A stretch of 64,000 nucleotides of DNA from Lolium rigidum (lineage: Eukaryota; Streptophyta; Magnoliopsida; Poales; Poaceae): assembly GCF_022539505.1 (NCBI RefSeq), contig NC_061508.1, positions 38,806,256-38,870,255 of the forward strand, written 5' to 3'. A program made the position numbers and the translations under genes. Positions 1 to 9,840 of this stretch are shown in pieces (position 1 is the first letter of the stretch; the number at the start of each line of letters is the position of its first letter). The notes under the pieces are model-generated. The model saw nothing but the letters and a program-made list of their open reading frames with translations. It searched no databases and was not told the DNA's origin.

Positions 1-613
1 AATTCCCCACGGTAAAGCATTGCTTGCCGTAGCAGTTGTGTCTTGCGGAACAACCGGAGGGTGGGGATCCCATTCTAATTCCCCACGGTAATGCGGTCTA
101 TGATGGGTTGCAGCTATCGGCGTAGGAGTGTATGGTAGAGCCTAGCACCGGTCGTCGTGGTCGGGGTCCACCCCGAAATTACGGGAATAATGGGACCGGC
201 GTGGACCCGTGGTCGGGGCATGCAACAACGGGTGGGTGTTCGAGGTAGCGGAGGAACATGATTGGCTAGACCATATACCGGGCCTCACACCAAAGGAAGT
301 GTGGACGGGAAAGCTGCCCGGTTGGCACCAAGGTTAAGATCTCTTATGGGTAAAGCAACACACCTCTCGCAGAGTGTAAAGAATCGTGACTCCGTCACTC
401 CTCGTTCCGGGATATGGAATCGCGAACGCAGCCGGAAAGGAGCTCCATGAAGTTCTAGGAAACCGGTGAAGGCTGACGGACATAGCTCTTTGGAATAAAA
501 GCCATCTCTTGAAGAAATGTTTACCAAAACTTGCATTGGTATTAGACTTTCTGGTCTAATATCGTAGCTAGTGCATTAAACACCTCTTCTCTATAATGAA
601 CTTGTTGAGTACG
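1..613 (+). mobile_element. LTR of gypsy element G, left part (interrupted)
   Basis: No convincing reading frame is present. I read this as the upstream part of the 5' LTR of the gag-pol element that follows, because it is separated from the sequence at 4107-4617 only by element H, whose 5-bp target duplication GTACG lies at 609-613 and 4102-4106. The LTR's left end is outside the window. It holds a repeated AATTCCCCACGGTAA motif at 1 and about 87. That this is LTR rather than other flank is inferred from the downstream tRNA-Met primer site. Confidence 0.6.
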
Positions 614-1132
614 TGATACGGGCATGGAGGCCTATGTGGAGCCCCGATTCAGGACTCCACCAGCTTATTTATCCTAGTTTATGTAATGGTCATATGTGGG
701 CCAATTAGGGTTTTTAATAAATTGAGTCAGTTTGGTTTGGGCCTGTCCAAACCAAGGTAGAGAGGCCCACTAGGGCTGGCCGGCCACCCTCCCTCTCATA
801 TAAGGAGATGGCACGGCTAGGGTTTAGGTAGAACAAGTTTAGTCTAAAAGTTAGGTTATACCTAGTTGCGTGTGTTCACGTGTATCATCCCTCCGGGGGT
901 ACGGCGCTGCCGTTTATCTATACTATTATCCGCTGCGAAGGTTCTTGTGTTCATCAAGGATTGTCCAGCTCTTGGTTTGAGGCGCATCGTTCATCGATCC
1001 GTTGCTTGCTGGATTCGTTCCCTCTTCTCCAGGCTGCGTTCATCGCGTTGTTGGGAGGAATCTCTACCCCAAGTTCTCGTTGTGAAAGATCGGGCATCAA
1101 TCTAGGTGGATCGGCTGGGATCTACCGTATCA
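614..1132 (+). repeat. 5' LTR of element H
   Basis: 519-bp LTR, TGATACGG...CCGTATCA. A TATA-like box (CATATAAGG, about 798-806) lies in the middle, followed by a transcribed-looking leader. It differs from the 3' LTR at four positions, three of them inside CAG or CTG trinucleotides. Confidence 0.95.
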
Positions 1133-1134
1133 TG

Positions 1135-1143
1135 TGGTATCAG
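1135..1143 (+). other. Primer-binding site of element H (partial tRNA-Met match)
   Basis: TGGTATCAG begins two bases after the LTR and matches the first nine bases of the usual plant initiator-tRNA-Met site TGGTATCAGAGC. The match then degenerates. Confidence 0.7.
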
Positions 1144-1395
1144 CTTTCTGGGTTGCTCACGGCGAGGTTTTGTTGATCGATCTCTTTGGATCGGTTTGCT
1201 GCGGAGAAGATTAGCTCTAAGATCGGAGGAGTTTGGTTCTCGGTCGAAGGAGTTTGGTTGGAGGAAGTTTGGCATTGTTTGGTGGAGTTTGGAGGTCATC
1301 CATGGCTGTTTCGGAGGTCAAAATCGCGAAAAATCGCGACCAGAATCGGGAAGAAGACGAAAATTCGCGACCAGGAAAAATCCGGTCAGAAATCC

Positions 1396-1665
1396 GGTCA
1401 ACCGGGCGTGACCGGGCAGCTCGGCGTAAACTCCGGTCCAACCGGCCGGTGACCGGCAGCTCGGCGTAAACTCCGGTCCAACCGGCCGTTGACCGGCAGC
1501 TCTGGCGTAAACTCCGGTCCAACCGGCCGAGGACCGGGCAGCTCGGCGTAAACTCCGGTCCAACCGGCCGTTGACCGGGCAGCTCGGCGTAAAATCCGGT
1601 CCAACCGGGCCAGCTACCGGCAGCTCGGCGTAAATCCGGTCAACCGGGCTGCAAACCGGAAGTTC
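1396..1665 (+). repeat. 40-bp tandem repeat in the leader of element H
   Basis: About six head-to-tail copies of a GC-rich unit of roughly 40 bp, each carrying CAGCTCGGCGTAAA and TCCGGTCCAACCGGCC, with 1-2 bp length changes between copies. The CCGG-rich inverted segments could fold. Reading frames on both strands through this block are repeat artefacts. Confidence 0.9.
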
Positions 1666-1988
1666 GCAAAATTTCGTCCGGTTTGATTCCGGTACGATGC
1701 AACCGGTTGGCGGCCGGTCAGCCGGGCCACGGACCGGACAGGCCGGTCCGGAGGCCGGTCCAACCGAGCCCCGGGCCGGGCCGGCGCTCGTTCTCGCGGT
1801 TGTTTCTGGCACATCCGGCTACTATCGTCGTTGTTTCTTCTGTTTCATCTCCGGCGGTGCTAGCTGATGCTACTGCTGTTGTTGCTTCTTGGTCAGACGA
1901 TGTGATTGGCGTACGGTGTTTGCTTGGCACGAAGTCCGGTTATGTCTTCAATGATTAACTTGACATCCGGAAGGGAGTACCGCGTCCC

Positions 1989-2353
1989 GTGTCAGAACTG
2001 AAGTGGTATTTACGTCATGATGCGACAATTGAGCAGTATGAGGATTGGGAGAAGTACATGGAATTGGGTTTCCAACGATGTCGCCGATACAAAGGGCGGT
2101 TCACCGGTTATGATACATACGTCCTCGCTCACCGGCGTGTGGATGAAGAGTTGGACATATATTGGTGTTCTCGCAGCTTGATAGAGGCGAGTATGCTTAT
2201 ACTTGGGAGGACTTCAAAAAATTTCTTCGTGGTGGTTTCGGGTTTCCATTGGAGGATCATGAGCAGTCGTCCGGAGTTGTGCATGCAATGAAGGAAGTGG
2301 ACAAGTGCGTAGTTCCTCTTCGTGGAGATGGTTCCACTACCAACAATCACTAA
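1989..2353 (+). pseudogene. Gag remnant of element H
   Basis: Two overlapping frames (1989-2291 and 2162-2353) together look like a shortened gypsy Gag. The second contains the aromatic-rich signature YTWEDFKKFLRG seen in Ty3/gypsy capsids. A frameshift lies near 2165-2200, and a stop precedes the downstream ORF. No zinc knuckle is visible. A functional capsid from this copy is unlikely. The assignment rests on motif resemblance and position between primer site and protease. Confidence 0.55.
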
Positions 2354-2410
2354 GGTCGAGGTGAAATCTTCGGAGGAGAGGAAACTCGGCTCGATACCAA
2401 GAGCGCTACT

Positions 2411-3646
2411 GTGACTGTTGAGGAGGATGTACCATTGAGCGGGTTGAATATGCAACTCAAGAAGGTACAAGATGATGCTTGCAAGACAGTTGACAAGGTT
2501 CAGCGGTGGAGTTTGTTTCAGACTCAGTGCATTATCAAGGGCAAAGCTTGCAAGTTAATGGTTGATGGTGGAAGCTGTACTAATGGCATTAGCAAGGCGA
2601 TGGTGGCAGCGTTGGGGTTGTCTACATGGCGTCTTCCTGAATCTAAACGTCTTGAGTGGTTGAATAGCTGTGGTATGCTAAAGATTACTCACAAGGTGCG
2701 TGTGCCATTTACAGTTGATGATTATGTTGATGAGATCGATTGCGATGTGTTGCCATTGGAGGTGTGTGGATTGCTACTTGGGCGTCCTTGGCAGTATGAT
2801 CGCAATGTGACACATGCTGGGCGAGAAAATACATATTCTTTTATGCATGGTGGCAAACAGCGGACTTTGAAGCCTATGGGTGATGATCATATCAAGTCCG
2901 ATGTGGAATTAGTGGTGCGTAAGGAGAAGTTGCACAAGCCTAATGTGCAGCATAAGGTGCATGATGTTCCGAGCATTGATGTTGGTGATGTTTCAGCCAA
3001 GCCTGTAGATGACAAGCAAGTTCTTGTTGGTGACAAGCCGGATGAAGCTACACTTATTGTTGATGTGGATGTTGCAGCATGTGCTACAGTTCCAGTTTGT
3101 GTTGATGCTAGTATACAGACTGATGATGTTTGTGCTGATGGTGTGTCAGTACATATGGCGCAGATGCGCGTGGGAGGAGTGGGAGGCGAGCGCGTCAGTG
3201 GAGATGGTGGGCAGCGGCACTACCGTGCTAGGAGTACTGCAGTCCAGTTCTCCGCGACACCGCGGATGCATCGAGGCAAGGATGGACGTGTGAGACATCT
3301 ATGTGGCCCAGGAATTACACATCTTGTGCAGGGTCATGTGCAGCGACACAAGGTTCCATCAAAACCTCGCAAGAAGAAGGAATTGGCGCCGAAGTCCAAG
3401 CTCATGTGGAGAAGAAAGGAGGCGCCAAGTGCTGTGTCAAGTCAAGCAGGCCGCGAGGGAGGATGTGGTGTGGAAGGCAAGCAAGACTTGAAGACGGCGA
3501 GGACGTGTCATGTTCATATCACGTCACCTTTTCCAGAAGACCCTCACGCGTTGGGGACAACGCTTCTTGAAGGGGGGGAGGATGATACGGGCATGGAGGC
3601 CTATGTGGAGCCCCGATTCAGGACTCCACCAGCTTATTTATCCTAG
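2411..3646 (+). CDS. Retropepsin-like protein fused to a polyprotein tail (element H)
   Basis: A 411-residue open frame. Residues ~38-130 resemble a plant gypsy aspartic protease: an IKGKACKLMVDGGSCTN segment in the active-site position (D-G-G in place of the usual D-T/S-G) and later a GLLLGRPWQYD segment typical of the second half of such domains. The middle is acidic with valine/aspartate-rich low complexity. The C-terminus is basic, then passes through LLEGGEDD, encoded by the polypurine tract, and reads about 60 nt into the 3' LTR before stopping. In autonomous relatives this tail ends pol, so RT, RNase H and integrase look cleanly deleted with the frame kept. The start shown is the first ATG and is uncertain. 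Proteolytic activity is unproven. Confidence 0.65.
   Translation: MTVEEDVPLSGLNMQLKKVQDDACKTVDKVQRWSLFQTQCIIKGKACKLMVDGGSCTNGISKAMVAALGLSTWRLPESKRLEWLNSCGMLKITHKVRVPFTVDDYVDEIDCDVLPLEVCGLLLGRPWQYDRNVTHAGRENTYSFMHGGKQRTLKPMGDDHIKSDVELVVRKEKLHKPNVQHKVHDVPSIDVGDVSAKPVDDKQVLVGDKPDEATLIVDVDVAACATVPVCVDASIQTDDVCADGVSVHMAQMRVGGVGGERVSGDGGQRHYRARSTAVQFSATPRMHRGKDGRVRHLCGPGITHLVQGHVQRHKVPSKPRKKKELAPKSKLMWRRKEAPSAVSSQAGREGGCGVEGKQDLKTARTCHVHITSPFPEDPHALGTTLLEGGEDDTGMEAYVEPRFRTPPAYLS
3570..3582 (+). other. Polypurine tract of element H
   Basis: AAGGGGGGGAGGA directly abuts the 3' LTR, the expected plus-strand priming tract. It is also coding sequence of the upstream ORF. Confidence 0.85.
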
Positions 3647-4101
3647 TTTATGTAATGGTCATATGTGGGCCAATTAGGGTTTTTAATAAATTGAGTCGGC
3701 TTGGTTTGGGCCTGTCCAAACCAAGGTAGAGAGGCCCACTAGGGCTGGCCGGCCACCCTCCCTCTCATATAAGGAGATGGCACGGCTAGGGTTTAGGTAG
3801 AACAAGTTTAGTCTAAAAGTTAGGTTATACCTAGTTGCGTGTGTTCACGTGTATCATCCCTCCGGGGGTACGGCGCTGCCGTTTATCTATACTATTATCC
3901 GCTACGAAGGTTCTTGTGTTCATCAAGGATTGTCTAGCTCTTGGTTTGAGGCGCATCGTTCATCGATCCGTTGCTTGCTGGATTCGTTCCCTCTTCTCCA
4001 GGCTGCGTTCATCGCGTTGTTGGGAGGAATCTCTACCCCAAGTTCTCGTTGTGAAAGATCGGGCATCAATCTAGGTGGATCGGCTGGGATCTACCGTATC
4101 A
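3583..4101 (+). repeat. 3' LTR of element H
   Basis: 519 bp, same ends and length as the 5' LTR, followed by the target duplication GTACG at 4102-4106. Confidence 0.95.
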
Positions 4102-4617
4102 GTACGCTCGTACTCATACCACTCTTAAATCCCATGCTTAGATTGTCTGAATCGTCTGGAGGAGGACTACGACAACCCTGAAGGAGCCGAGATTATCGGC
4201 TATGAAGAACCAGACCTCTCAGGAGGTATTGAAGGCGTAGACTATCTCATAGTCTACGGAACCGGGGAGGCTTCCGGTGGAGATCAAGCCTAGAAGCACC
4301 AAGTAGTAGTTGTAGCCGAGCAGTGGGAACACCTTGTATTTAGCTGCTCGTGGTAATAAATGTATAACCTAGTGAAACTTCTATATTGTAAGTTAAGGTG
4401 GGTTCGCCTCGAACCCAGGAGTATCCCTCTTAGGACCCAAGAGGAGCTCCAAGACAATATATGTTTGATGCTTGTAATAATAAGTGAATGAGTTATGGAC
4501 CCTGCTATGTTCGTTGTACTACTCGAGGGATGTAATATTTGCGGAATGGTACTTCGTGAATGTTATATCAACGACCGGCATACTACAACATGCAGTGGTA
4601 TGCGAGGTCACCACGGT
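4102..4617 (+). mobile_element. LTR of gypsy element G, right part
   Basis: The sequence resumes after the target duplication of H and runs to the primer-binding site at 4618. There is no terminal CA directly against the primer site; the exact LTR end is within the last ~10 bases. No open frame is meaningful here. Confidence 0.6.
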
Positions 4618-4629
4618 TGGTATCAGAGC
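4618..4629 (+). other. Primer-binding site of element G (tRNA-Met)
   Basis: TGGTATCAGAGC is a perfect 12-base match to the canonical plant LTR-retrotransposon initiator-tRNA-Met primer site. It fixes the LTR boundary and the + orientation of G. Confidence 0.9.
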
Positions 4630-4831
4630 AAAAGCTTTGACCTTAGGTTGGAACCTAGTAAATGGGACCGAACGTTAGGAGTCAAATAGGACTAGTAAAG
4701 AATTCTCTAAAATTATGGTGTATATTCAATTGAGAATAAAACAACCATATATTTTAGTGCGATAATTCTTTATTATCTCTATTATGATGCATTATTACTA
4801 ATCTCATAATCTTTCTATTTCTACAGCCAAC

Positions 4832-5904
4832 ATGGCAAGTTCACGTCCCGGACGAAACGTGAAGGTGATGGATTCCATACTGAGTGAATACGAAGGAGGA
4901 CTTGCAGATATCCTACGATCCATGTTACTTGAATTTGGGTGTGATCCCCAGATTCAAGTAAAGAAATACATGTACTATGATGGTACTGTATTGGCCAAGT
5001 GTAGGGTAGGGCTACGACTTCCCAAATCTTTGGGAATGAGCGTAGTAATGCCAGCAGGGGAAGCCCGAACTATGAACACAGCCTACCATATAGCCGTTAT
5101 GAGAGCCATAACCGATATTCGGGAGCATAAGACGAAAGAGCTTATGGGCTCCGAATTCACCCACATTCCTCATCTGGGAGAGGAAGATGATCCCATGCTT
5201 AACCACTACAAATATGCAAAACGCAAACCAGTAGAAGCTGCAAAGTATATGGATAACAGCCGCAACTTACTATCATTGTTGTATCAGCTGAACCGTCATT
5301 TGACGGGAGCAATTGATACAATGCTAGAGGAGTTTACTGAACCCAAGGAGGAGATTAGGGGGAAAGAACCTATGGAGAATGTGGTGCACACACCAGTCTA
5401 CTCAGCTGGTGACTACATCAGTATAGATCCTCTTGAGCGTGAAGCTACACCTGTTACACCTGGGAACTACCTATGGGGGATATGAGGGTGGAGAGGAATC
5501 CGGAAACAATCAGCGTTTCGTGACTCCGATAGAAAACTCCACGGGTTGGCGTTGGGGGTCTGATACTGGAACTCATAGTACCACAGCGTATTATGACAGG
5601 GAGATGAATGAAGATGCCACGACCCAAGCACCGAAGTTATCCGTGGAATGAGGAAGAAGTTGGAGGGTATCCGACACAGGTTGAGTCGGATACGAATGAA
5701 GGAAATACGTATGGAGTAGGCACAGGGGAGTACACCCGATGGGTGGATTATGATGCACTGAATGATCAGTTCGTGAACACTGATTTCTCCCTAGGATCAT
5801 CATCGGATTCCGACTACCAGCCAACGGGGAGACCTTATGTTCCAGGTTTTGTCAGAAGGACGACACGTTCGACCGGATGGAAGCCTGGAATGTATCGGGA
5901 GTGA
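4832..5904 (+). pseudogene. Accessory ORF upstream of gag in element G (function unknown)
   Basis: The first frame runs 4832-5485 (217 residues). It then appears to continue in two other frames (about 5450-5651, then 5625-5904), as if one protein of about 350 residues had suffered two frameshifts. I do not recognise a named family. Residues ~15-95 show a helix, a beta-rich stretch (KKYMYYDGTVLAKCRVGLRL) and then a long helix containing AYHIAVMRAITDI, an order reminiscent of an alpha-beta-beta-beta-alpha RNA-binding fold; this is speculation. The C-terminal third is rich in Gly, Ser, Tyr and acidic residues. It lies 344 bp before the gag start, in the same orientation. Some grass gypsy elements have an extra ORF between primer site and gag. 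Confidence 0.5.
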
Positions 5905-6248
5905 AGATCGAATAGAGACCACCAAGGGGAAGCAAAGCTACAATATACAAGTACCACGTGTATTGTAGTGTGTAATATTTTGTAGAAATTTGTACATATA
6001 CTTTAATAAGTGAGTTTGCATACTCACATCGACTTGAGTATTGTAATAAGACCACTTAAGTATGTAAATATACGGTATATGTTTTGTATGATTTGGATTT
6101 GCTTCTTGATTTCCATTGCGTGACTAGTTCTGTGCACAAAGTTGAGCTCGTAAAACTTGCGCATGGAGTAATTATGAGTATCATCTTGTGTTGCGGAACT
6201 AGGGGGATATGTCGGGAGCGTTAGGAGAGGAGACCGAAGCGCAGCCGC
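5905..6248 (+). other. Spacer between accessory ORF and gag of element G
   Basis: AT-rich, no supported gene. A short ATG frame opens at 6209 (MSGALGEETE...) but shifts away from the gag frame, so 6249 is preferred as the gag start unless an indel separates them. Confidence 0.5.
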
Positions 6249-7529
6249 ATGGAGCGCGAAGCAAAACAAAAGGAAGAGGCCGAGGGAGCAGCCGGAGATC
6301 AGTTTCCACCACCACCACCACCCATGACGCAGCAGAATTTTGTTCAAGACATGCAGCTGGTGGAGGAAAGACAACGTGTAACGTTGGAGCAGCAGAACAA
6401 ATTCTTCCAAGAATTGCTGCAACGGAACCGGGTAGAGAGACCCGAGAATCGTGGAGTCACCTTAGCATACTTCCGTAACACCAAGCCTATATCTTTCGCA
6501 TACGCGCCCGAGCCAATGGACGCGGAAGATTGGCTTATGGATACTGAGCGAAAGCTCAATACCGTTGGATGTAACGACCAAGAGAAGGTTCGTTATGCTA
6601 CCCACCTGCTGTGTGGACCTGCCGCATCATGGTGGGACAATATAGTAGCCGTTTATCCGGCCGGAAAGGTATTTACCTGGGAGGAATTTGCAAGGAAGTT
6701 CAGGGAATCCAATGTCCCTGAAAGTATTGTGGAACTGAAGCGTCGAGAGTTTGAAAGTCTCGAGCGGAAAGACAAGGCCATCTTGACTTATGTCAGGGAA
6801 TTCTCAAAGCTGTCCCGGTATGCTGTTGAAGAAGTCAATACCGAGGACAAGAAAAAGAAAAGGTTTCTGAGGGGGTTAAGTCCCCAGTTCAAAGTACAGC
6901 TCCGTATGATGAGAGCGACGGAGTTTCAAGAGTTGGTGGATGCGGCCATCACTCTGGAAGATGATTTCAAACAATTACAGGAGGAGAAAAGGAAAAAAGC
7001 CAAGTTTGAGCCTAAGAGGTTTGTTAGTAACAAGCCCAACACCAGCTTGAGTTTCAAGCCCAGATTCAACAACAACAACAACAGCAACTACTACGGTAGT
7101 AGGAAGAACCAAGCATTCCAGTCTGCAAATCAAATAGTTTGCAGAAGCTATGGATTCACTGGACATATTGCCAAGGATTGCAAGAAGCCAAAGATTATAT
7201 GCTTTGGTTGTCGCCAGGAGGGGCACATGCTGAAGGACTGCCCCAAGAGAAACACCGGGGGAGGTCAGTCAGGAGGAGGAGGAAGCCGAGGAGGGAACTG
7301 GAAGAACAAGAAACCCTTCGGCAAGTTGAACTGCACCGGCCTGGAGGAGGTGGTTAACTCCGATCGAGCGATGATAGGTACGCTCCGGATACTCACTCAT
7401 CCCGGCAAAGTACATTTTGATACCGGTGCAACTACATCATTCATTTCTCAACAATTCATCATCAAACATGGGATTAGTTGCACTAAGTTAGATACACCCA
7501 TAACCATACTTTCTCGGGGGGAACGATAG
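6249..7529 (+). pseudogene. Gag and start of protease, element G
   Basis: A 426-residue frame. After a proline run and a coiled-coil-like segment (residues 1-65), a retrotransposon capsid domain covers ~80-235 (MDAEDWLMDTERKL..., WWDNIVAVYP, TWEEFARKF). Two nucleocapsid knuckles follow near residues 297-330. The second is intact (CFGCRQEGHMLKDC); the first has Tyr where the second Cys should be (CRSYGFTGHIAKDC). The protease begins near residue 387 with the active-site triplet D-T-G. The frame is lost within a G6 run at about 7516-7521 and protease/RT continues in another frame. The polyprotein would supply capsid and nucleic-acid binding in virus-like particles. Confidence 0.9.
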
Positions 7530-8893
7530 TAGTAACTCATACCAAACAAAAACAAGTCATTATGATCAATAAGTGCGCATTTGACGCAGACCTGTTCATT
7601 TTACCGATGAAGGACATTGATGTCATTCTTGGTATGAACTGGTTAGAAGCTAATGGAGCATTGATCGACTGTGTGAACAAGACCGTGTCTTTGAAAAGCC
7701 CCGATGGAAGTAGAATGATCTACCAAGGCGACAAACATACACAGATTGAAGTGGAGCTACAATTGAATAGCATGAAGGAGGTGAAGTTAGAGGATATACC
7801 TGTAGTGAATGAATTCCAGGATGTGTTTCCTGCGGAATTGCCAGGTATGCCACCAGATAGGGAGATAGAATTCACTATCGACCTAATTCCAGGAACAGCG
7901 CCAATTGCAAAAGCACCATATAAGATGGGGCCCAAGGAATTGAAAGAACTTAAGGAGCAGCTGGATGACTTGGAACAGAAAGGATTCATACAAGAAAGTG
8001 TTTCACCATGGGGATCACCTGTGATCTTCGTAGATAAAAGAGATGGAGGAAGAAGGATGTGTGGAGACTACAGGAATCTGAACAACGTCACAATCAAGAA
8101 CAAGTATCCACTACCAAGAATACAAGATCTATTTGATGAAGTTAGAGGAGCGGGAGTCTTTTCAAAAATTGATCTAAGATCCGGTTATCACCAGATCAAG
8201 ATCAAGAAGGAAGACGTTCCGAAAACTGCCTTTGTTTCAAGATATGGACATCATGAATATCTCGTAGTGCCATTTGGATTAACCAATGCCCCAGCAATTT
8301 TCATGAATCTCATGAACAAGATTTTCATGCCATGTCTAGACAAGTTCGTCATCGTATTCATCGATGATATCTTGATCTATTCCAAAGATAAAGCTGAACA
8401 TGCTGAACATCTAAAGATAGTGTTGCAAACACTAAGAGAACATCAACTCTATGCCAAATTCAGCAAGTGTGAATTTTGGCTAAATCAAGTAGAATTTCTT
8501 GGTCATGTCATTAGCAAAGATGGAATAGCTGTTAACCCGAGCAAGGTAGCAGCAGTTTTAGAATGGGAAGCACCCAAGACTGTCAAGGAAATCCGAGGAT
8601 TCCTAGGAATGGCAGGTTATTACCGGAGATTCATTGAAGGATTCTCCAAGATAGCAGGACCAATGACGAAGCTGTTAAGAAAGAACACACCATTTGTGTG
8701 GACAGAGGAGTGTGAGAAGAGTTTTCAAACTCTAAAAGAGAAACTCACCACGGCACCGGTGTTAGCAGTTCCTGAAGTTGGCAAAGATTACAGCGTGTAT
8801 TGTGACGCATCCAAGCATGGATTGGGTTGCGTACTCATGCAAGATCGGAAAGTGATATCTACGGATCGAGGCAACTCAGACCTCATGAGGTGA
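7530..8893 (+). pseudogene. Protease end, reverse transcriptase and start of RNase H, element G
   Basis: The frame with first ATG at 7562 gives 443 residues. The protease C-terminal half ([14 protein letters not shown]) comes first. A Ty3/gypsy RT spans about residues 95-330: motifs [34 protein letters not shown] and the catalytic FIDD, then the FLGH and [13 protein letters not shown] thumb signatures. RNase H begins with its first catalytic Asp in [11 protein letters not shown] small indel at about 8850-8860 shifts the frame, so the annotated end at 8893 is artificial. The chromovirus (Tekay/Del-like) placement rests on motif resemblance. Confidence 0.92.
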
Positions 8894-9175
8894 ACTACCC
8901 AACCCACGATCTAGAATTAGCAGCAGTTGTATTTGCACTTAAAACATGGAGACATTTTCTCTATGGAGCCAAGTGTGAGCTCTATACAGATCATAAGAGT
9001 CTCAAATACTTCTTTACTCAGAAGGAACTCAATATGAGGCAGAAAAGATGGCTAGAACTAATCAAGGATTATGATTTGACCATCAATTATACTCCAGGAA
9101 AGGCTAATGTTGTAGCAGATGCTTTGAGTAGGAAGAGCACTCGGAGGAGTGGAACAAGAGTTATCACCGGAGTTG
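8855..9175 (+). pseudogene. RNase H, element G
   Basis: Continues the RNase H domain in a shifted frame: [19 protein letters not shown] carries the Glu helix and [10 protein letters not shown] the next catalytic Asp, ending in ADALSRK, the usual Ty3/gypsy RNase H terminus. Another shift near 9165-9175 passes reading to the integrase frame that includes an ATG at 9149. Confidence 0.88.
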
Positions 9176-9840
9176 AAGAAGGAAATAAGTCAAGCCCAAA
9201 TACAACTTTGGGAGAAAGAAGCTCATGAAGGACTATCGGCTTTACAAGTAGCCGATGAGCTAAATGTCAACTTGAAGAATGAGATAATGATGGGTCAGTT
9301 CGACGATCCATTCATCGTGGAGGAGATGAGAAGGATAGATGAAGGAAGACCATCAGAATTTCATCGTGGAGAATCTGGATCATTATGGTTCCAGAAGAGA
9401 ATTTGTGTTCCGGATATTGCTGAAATCAAGGAAGTAATACTCCGGGAAGCACATCAAACACCATACTCCATCCATCCGGGAAGTACGAAGATGTACATGG
9501 ATCTAAAGGAGCTATTCTGGTGGAACAACATGAAGAGAGAAATAGCACAATATGTGGCGGAATGCCATACCTGCCAGAGAGTGAAGGCTGAACACCAGAG
9601 TCCGGCAGGAAAGTTACAACCTTTACCTATTCCAGAGTGGAAATGGGAGGAAATAGGAATGGATTTCATCACCGGACTACCCATGACAAATAAAAAGAAG
9701 GACATGATATGAGTAATCGTGGACCGGTTGACGAAAAGTGCACATTTTTTAGCAGTAAATCAGCAGGATAAAGGAGAAAAACTCATCGATCTTTACATCA
9801 AGGAGATCGTGAGTAAACATGGAGTGCCCAATGTAATAAC
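9149..9840 (+). pseudogene. Integrase, 3'-truncated, element G
   Basis: The N-terminal zinc-binding part is present (HQTPYSIHPGS with CHTCQ downstream), then the first catalytic-core Asp in GMDFITGLP. An in-frame TGA at 9710-9712 replaces the Trp codon normally found just before VDRLTKSAHF; the frame continues beyond it. The core stops at the codons for PNVI, before the second catalytic Asp, where a foreign sequence opening TGTAATAACCCAG begins. The rest of the integrase core, any chromodomain, and the 3' LTR are missing from the window. This copy cannot integrate by itself. Confidence 0.9.

Larger units (their letters stand above)
614..4101 (+). mobile_element. Young non-autonomous LTR retrotransposon H, complete
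   Basis: Two direct repeats of 519 bp (614-1132 and 3583-4101) begin TGATACGG and end CCGTATCA, an 8-bp perfect terminal inversion. They are flanked by the identical 5-bp duplication GTACG. I count four single-base differences between the LTRs by eye, so the insertion is recent. A tRNA-Met-like primer site follows the left LTR and a purine tract precedes the right one. The 2.45-kb interior holds a tandem-repeat leader, a broken gag piece and one long ORF with a retropepsin-like domain. Reverse transcriptase, RNase H and integrase are absent, so mobilisation would need a partner in trans. It is nested in the LTR of element G. Confidence 0.95.

Noticed and set aside
866..1176. 79-110 residue ORFs in both LTRs of element H (also 3835-4181)
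   Set aside because: Present in both LTRs as direct-repeat sequence; no domain and no independent support.
1106..1812. ORFs across the leader of element H
   Set aside because: They follow the 40-bp repeat in all frames and have no similarity to Gag.
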